Of a stretch of DNA of 64,000 bases, positions 62,666 to 64,000 are shown piece after piece; position 1 is the first letter of the stretch; the number at the start of each line of letters is the position of its first letter. Source of the stretch: Shumkonia mesophila (GTDB lineage: Bacteria > Pseudomonadota > Alphaproteobacteria > Rhodospirillales > Shumkoniaceae); NCBI RefSeq assembly GCF_026163695.1, contig NZ_JAOTID010000006.1, positions 62,001 to 126,000 on the forward strand, in the 5' to 3' direction. The position numbers were made by a program, and so were the translations under genes. The notes beneath the pieces were generated by a model that saw only the letters and a program-made list of their open reading frames with translations, was not told where the DNA came from and did not search any database.

Positions 62666-63637
62666 CTAGAAAAGGATGCCGCGGCCGGTGCTGTCGAGGC
62701 CCTTGAGCGGGCAAAGCTCCATGTACTCGTCCCGCCTCGCCCACTGCTCGGGGAAGGTCAGCGCGACCACGTTGTCGGCCTCGTGGTCGATCATCTCGAA
62801 GGCGCCCTTGACGATGGGGTTCCTGGCGCTGGCCGCAAAATGCAGGAAATAGGCGTTGCGGAAGGCGGCGTTGACACACAGGCGCAGCAGCGCCGCGTGG
62901 TCGGGGACGAGGTCCTCGTTGAACAGGAACGGATAGTGCTCGGCAGCAACCGACGACCACGTCACGTTGAAGCGCGGATCGATGTATTCGGCCCGGCCGC
63001 TGACCTGCAATTCGTAGGACAGCGGCGTCTGCTCCAGGTCCATGTAGTCGCGCTCGTACTTGAGATACACCTCGGCCAGGAAATCGCCGTGGGCGGCCGG
63101 CGAAAAGACCAGGACGCCGGTGTTGATCATCCGCCCGGCCGGCTCGGGGAAACCGAAGAAGCGATAGTATTCGGCGAGATCGCCATCGGTGACGGTCACC
63201 TTCTCCACGCCCTCGGGAGCGGCTCCCCGCTTGCGGTCCGAGAAGTGGTTGAGGATCAGGTAGCGCGCGTGGAGATTAAAGATGTCGTCGGCCCGATAGA
63301 AGCTGTCCGAGCCGTCGACCACCCCGATGCCGCCGCCCTTGACCTGCGAGAACAGGCAGGGGGCGAGGCGGTCGTTGATCAGGATGTCGCCGTCCATCCA
63401 GGCCAGCTGCCGGTACTCGCGCAGCTGCGGAATCATGCCGATCAGAAGCTTCTGCCAGTGGATCGACTTGCCCGCCGGGTCGCGCTTGGCGTCGATCGGC
63501 TCGGTCAGCAGGATCAGGTCGTAGCCGTGCCTGCGGCAGTAGCGCTCCCAGTTCGGGCGCGTGTGGCGCACGAAATTGGCGACGTAGCCGTCGCCGATGG
63601 CCAGGGTGACGATGGCGCGCTCGCTCGACTGTTTCAT
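62666..63637 (-). CDS. GT-A-fold glycosyltransferase-like protein
   Basis: 323 residues. N-terminal Rossmann-type IVTLAIGDGYVANFVRHTRP and RHGYDLILLTEPI; metal-binding motif WMDGDILIND (DxD as DGD, about residue 81); NTGVLVF (about 168). Resembles GT34/GT8-type transferases with one domain. No glycan genes sit next to it, but the sigma-54-driven partial gene upstream is divergent from it, so a link to flagellar glycosylation is possible. Confidence 0.65.
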   Translation of the reverse strand: MKQSSERAIVTLAIGDGYVANFVRHTRPNWERYCRRHGYDLILLTEPIDAKRDPAGKSIHWQKLLIGMIPQLREYRQLAWMDGDILINDRLAPCLFSQVKGGGIGVVDGSDSFYRADDIFNLHARYLILNHFSDRKRGAAPEGVEKVTVTDGDLAEYYRFFGFPEPAGRMINTGVLVFSPAAHGDFLAEVYLKYERDYMDLEQTPLSYELQVSGRAEYIDPRFNVTWSSVAAEHYPFLFNEDLVPDHAALLRLCVNAAFRNAYFLHFAASARNPIVKGAFEMIDHEADNVVALTFPEQWARRDEYMELCPLKGLDSTGRGILF

Positions 63638-63842
63638 GATCGGGGCCCGGCTGCTTGAAAAGGCGCCGGCATCCTAGCAGCGCGCCCGTCGCTTGCCCAT
63701 GCCCGCCGCACCGCCGGTCGGCATTTCGTGCCGCTCGGCGCTGGTCATTTTCTGCCGGGCGGCAGCGGCGACGGCCCGCCCCCGGATTGGGGACCCGCAA
63801 AAACTGGATTGTTTTTCAACGACTTGCCGGAATTTTTCCGGT

Positions 63843-63858
63843 TGGCCCAGTGTTTGCT
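63843..63858 (+). promoter_or_regulatory. Sigma-54 promoter of the terminal gene
   Basis: TGGCCCAGTGTTTGCT: TGGC at -24, TTTGCT at -12, GG-N10-GC exact. Predicted start near 63869, about 29 nt before the ATG at 63898. Confidence 0.72.
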
Positions 63859-63897
63859 CGGAGAAGCCCGACCGATTTTGCACGAACAGGTATCGCA

Positions 63898-64000
63898 ATG
63901 AACGTTTTTGCCGTTCCGTCGAAGACCCCCCAGAAAGGCGAATCCCTTTCGCACGACGCCACCACGGGCGACGCCGTCCAGGGGCTCATCGCCACGTTCA
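63898..64000 (+). CDS. 5' end of an unknown gene under sigma-54 control
   Basis: Reads MNVFAVPSKTPQKGESLSHD and 14 further residues to the window edge. No signal peptide or motif is visible in so short a piece. A flagellar export substrate or regulator is suggested by the promoter, for example a FliK-type hook-length protein, but nothing in the sequence decides this. Confidence 0.5.
   Translation, partial: MNVFAVPSKTPQKGESLSHDATTGDAVQGLIATF

Overview
The window is high-GC chromosomal DNA from an alphaproteobacterium, most likely a Rhodospirillales-type (Magnetospirillum/Rhodospirillum-like) free-living, flagellated organism. Supporting signs are the alphaproteobacterial flagellar accessory genes fliX, flaF, flbT, a MotE-like gene and a DUF6468 gene next to fliM, a malyl-CoA lyase, and aroK-aroB beside xerD. 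No tRNA, rRNA, CRISPR array, transposase or phage module was seen.

Layout. 1-7.8 kb holds housekeeping genes: the 3' part of a malyl-CoA lyase gene, xerD with two conserved cell-envelope hypotheticals, aroK-aroB, a CNNM/CorC-type membrane protein and a CBS-pair protein. 7.9-19.4 kb is a divergent flagellar block. Leftward run fliL, fliM, a DUF6468 gene, a MotE-like gene, two MotB-like genes and a 1162-residue periplasmic beta-domain plus TPR protein. Rightward run flgF, flgG, flgA and flgH. 19.5-24.7 kb holds a dksA-like gene that has lost zinc ligands, fliX, and a ferric-iron ABC transporter behind a Fur-like palindrome. 24.9-33.4 kb is a second flagellar block: flgE (with a large repeat insertion), flgI, flgJ, flgN-like, flgK, flgL and a flaF paralogue.

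33.5-50.4 kb is a flagellin and flagellin-glycosylation island. A full set of enzymes for a CMP-nonulosonic acid of the legionaminic type is split into two groups on either side of the flagellin gene, flbT, flaF and two different candidate flagellin glycosyltransferases (an FlmG-like TPR-GT41 protein and a Maf/DUF115 protein). An undescribed flagellin-like gene with its own sigma-54 promoter lies within it. Good GG-N10-GC sigma-54 sites precede flgF, flgE, flgI, this flagellin-like gene and the last, partial gene; a weaker one precedes flagellin.

50.5-64 kb is mixed: a cold-shock protein, a groEL without groES, a ydbH-ynbE-ydbL type envelope operon, and a 4.2-kb segment (creatinase-fold hydrolase, MFS transporter, GntR regulator) bracketed by two nearly identical 175-bp direct repeats that look like a structured RNA with a terminator. 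It ends with a LysE exporter, a GT-A-like glycosyltransferase and the start of a gene behind a sigma-54 promoter.

Most functions are assigned from recognisable family motifs and gene order. No database search was run, so substrate specificities (for example legionaminate versus another nonulosonate) are inferences.
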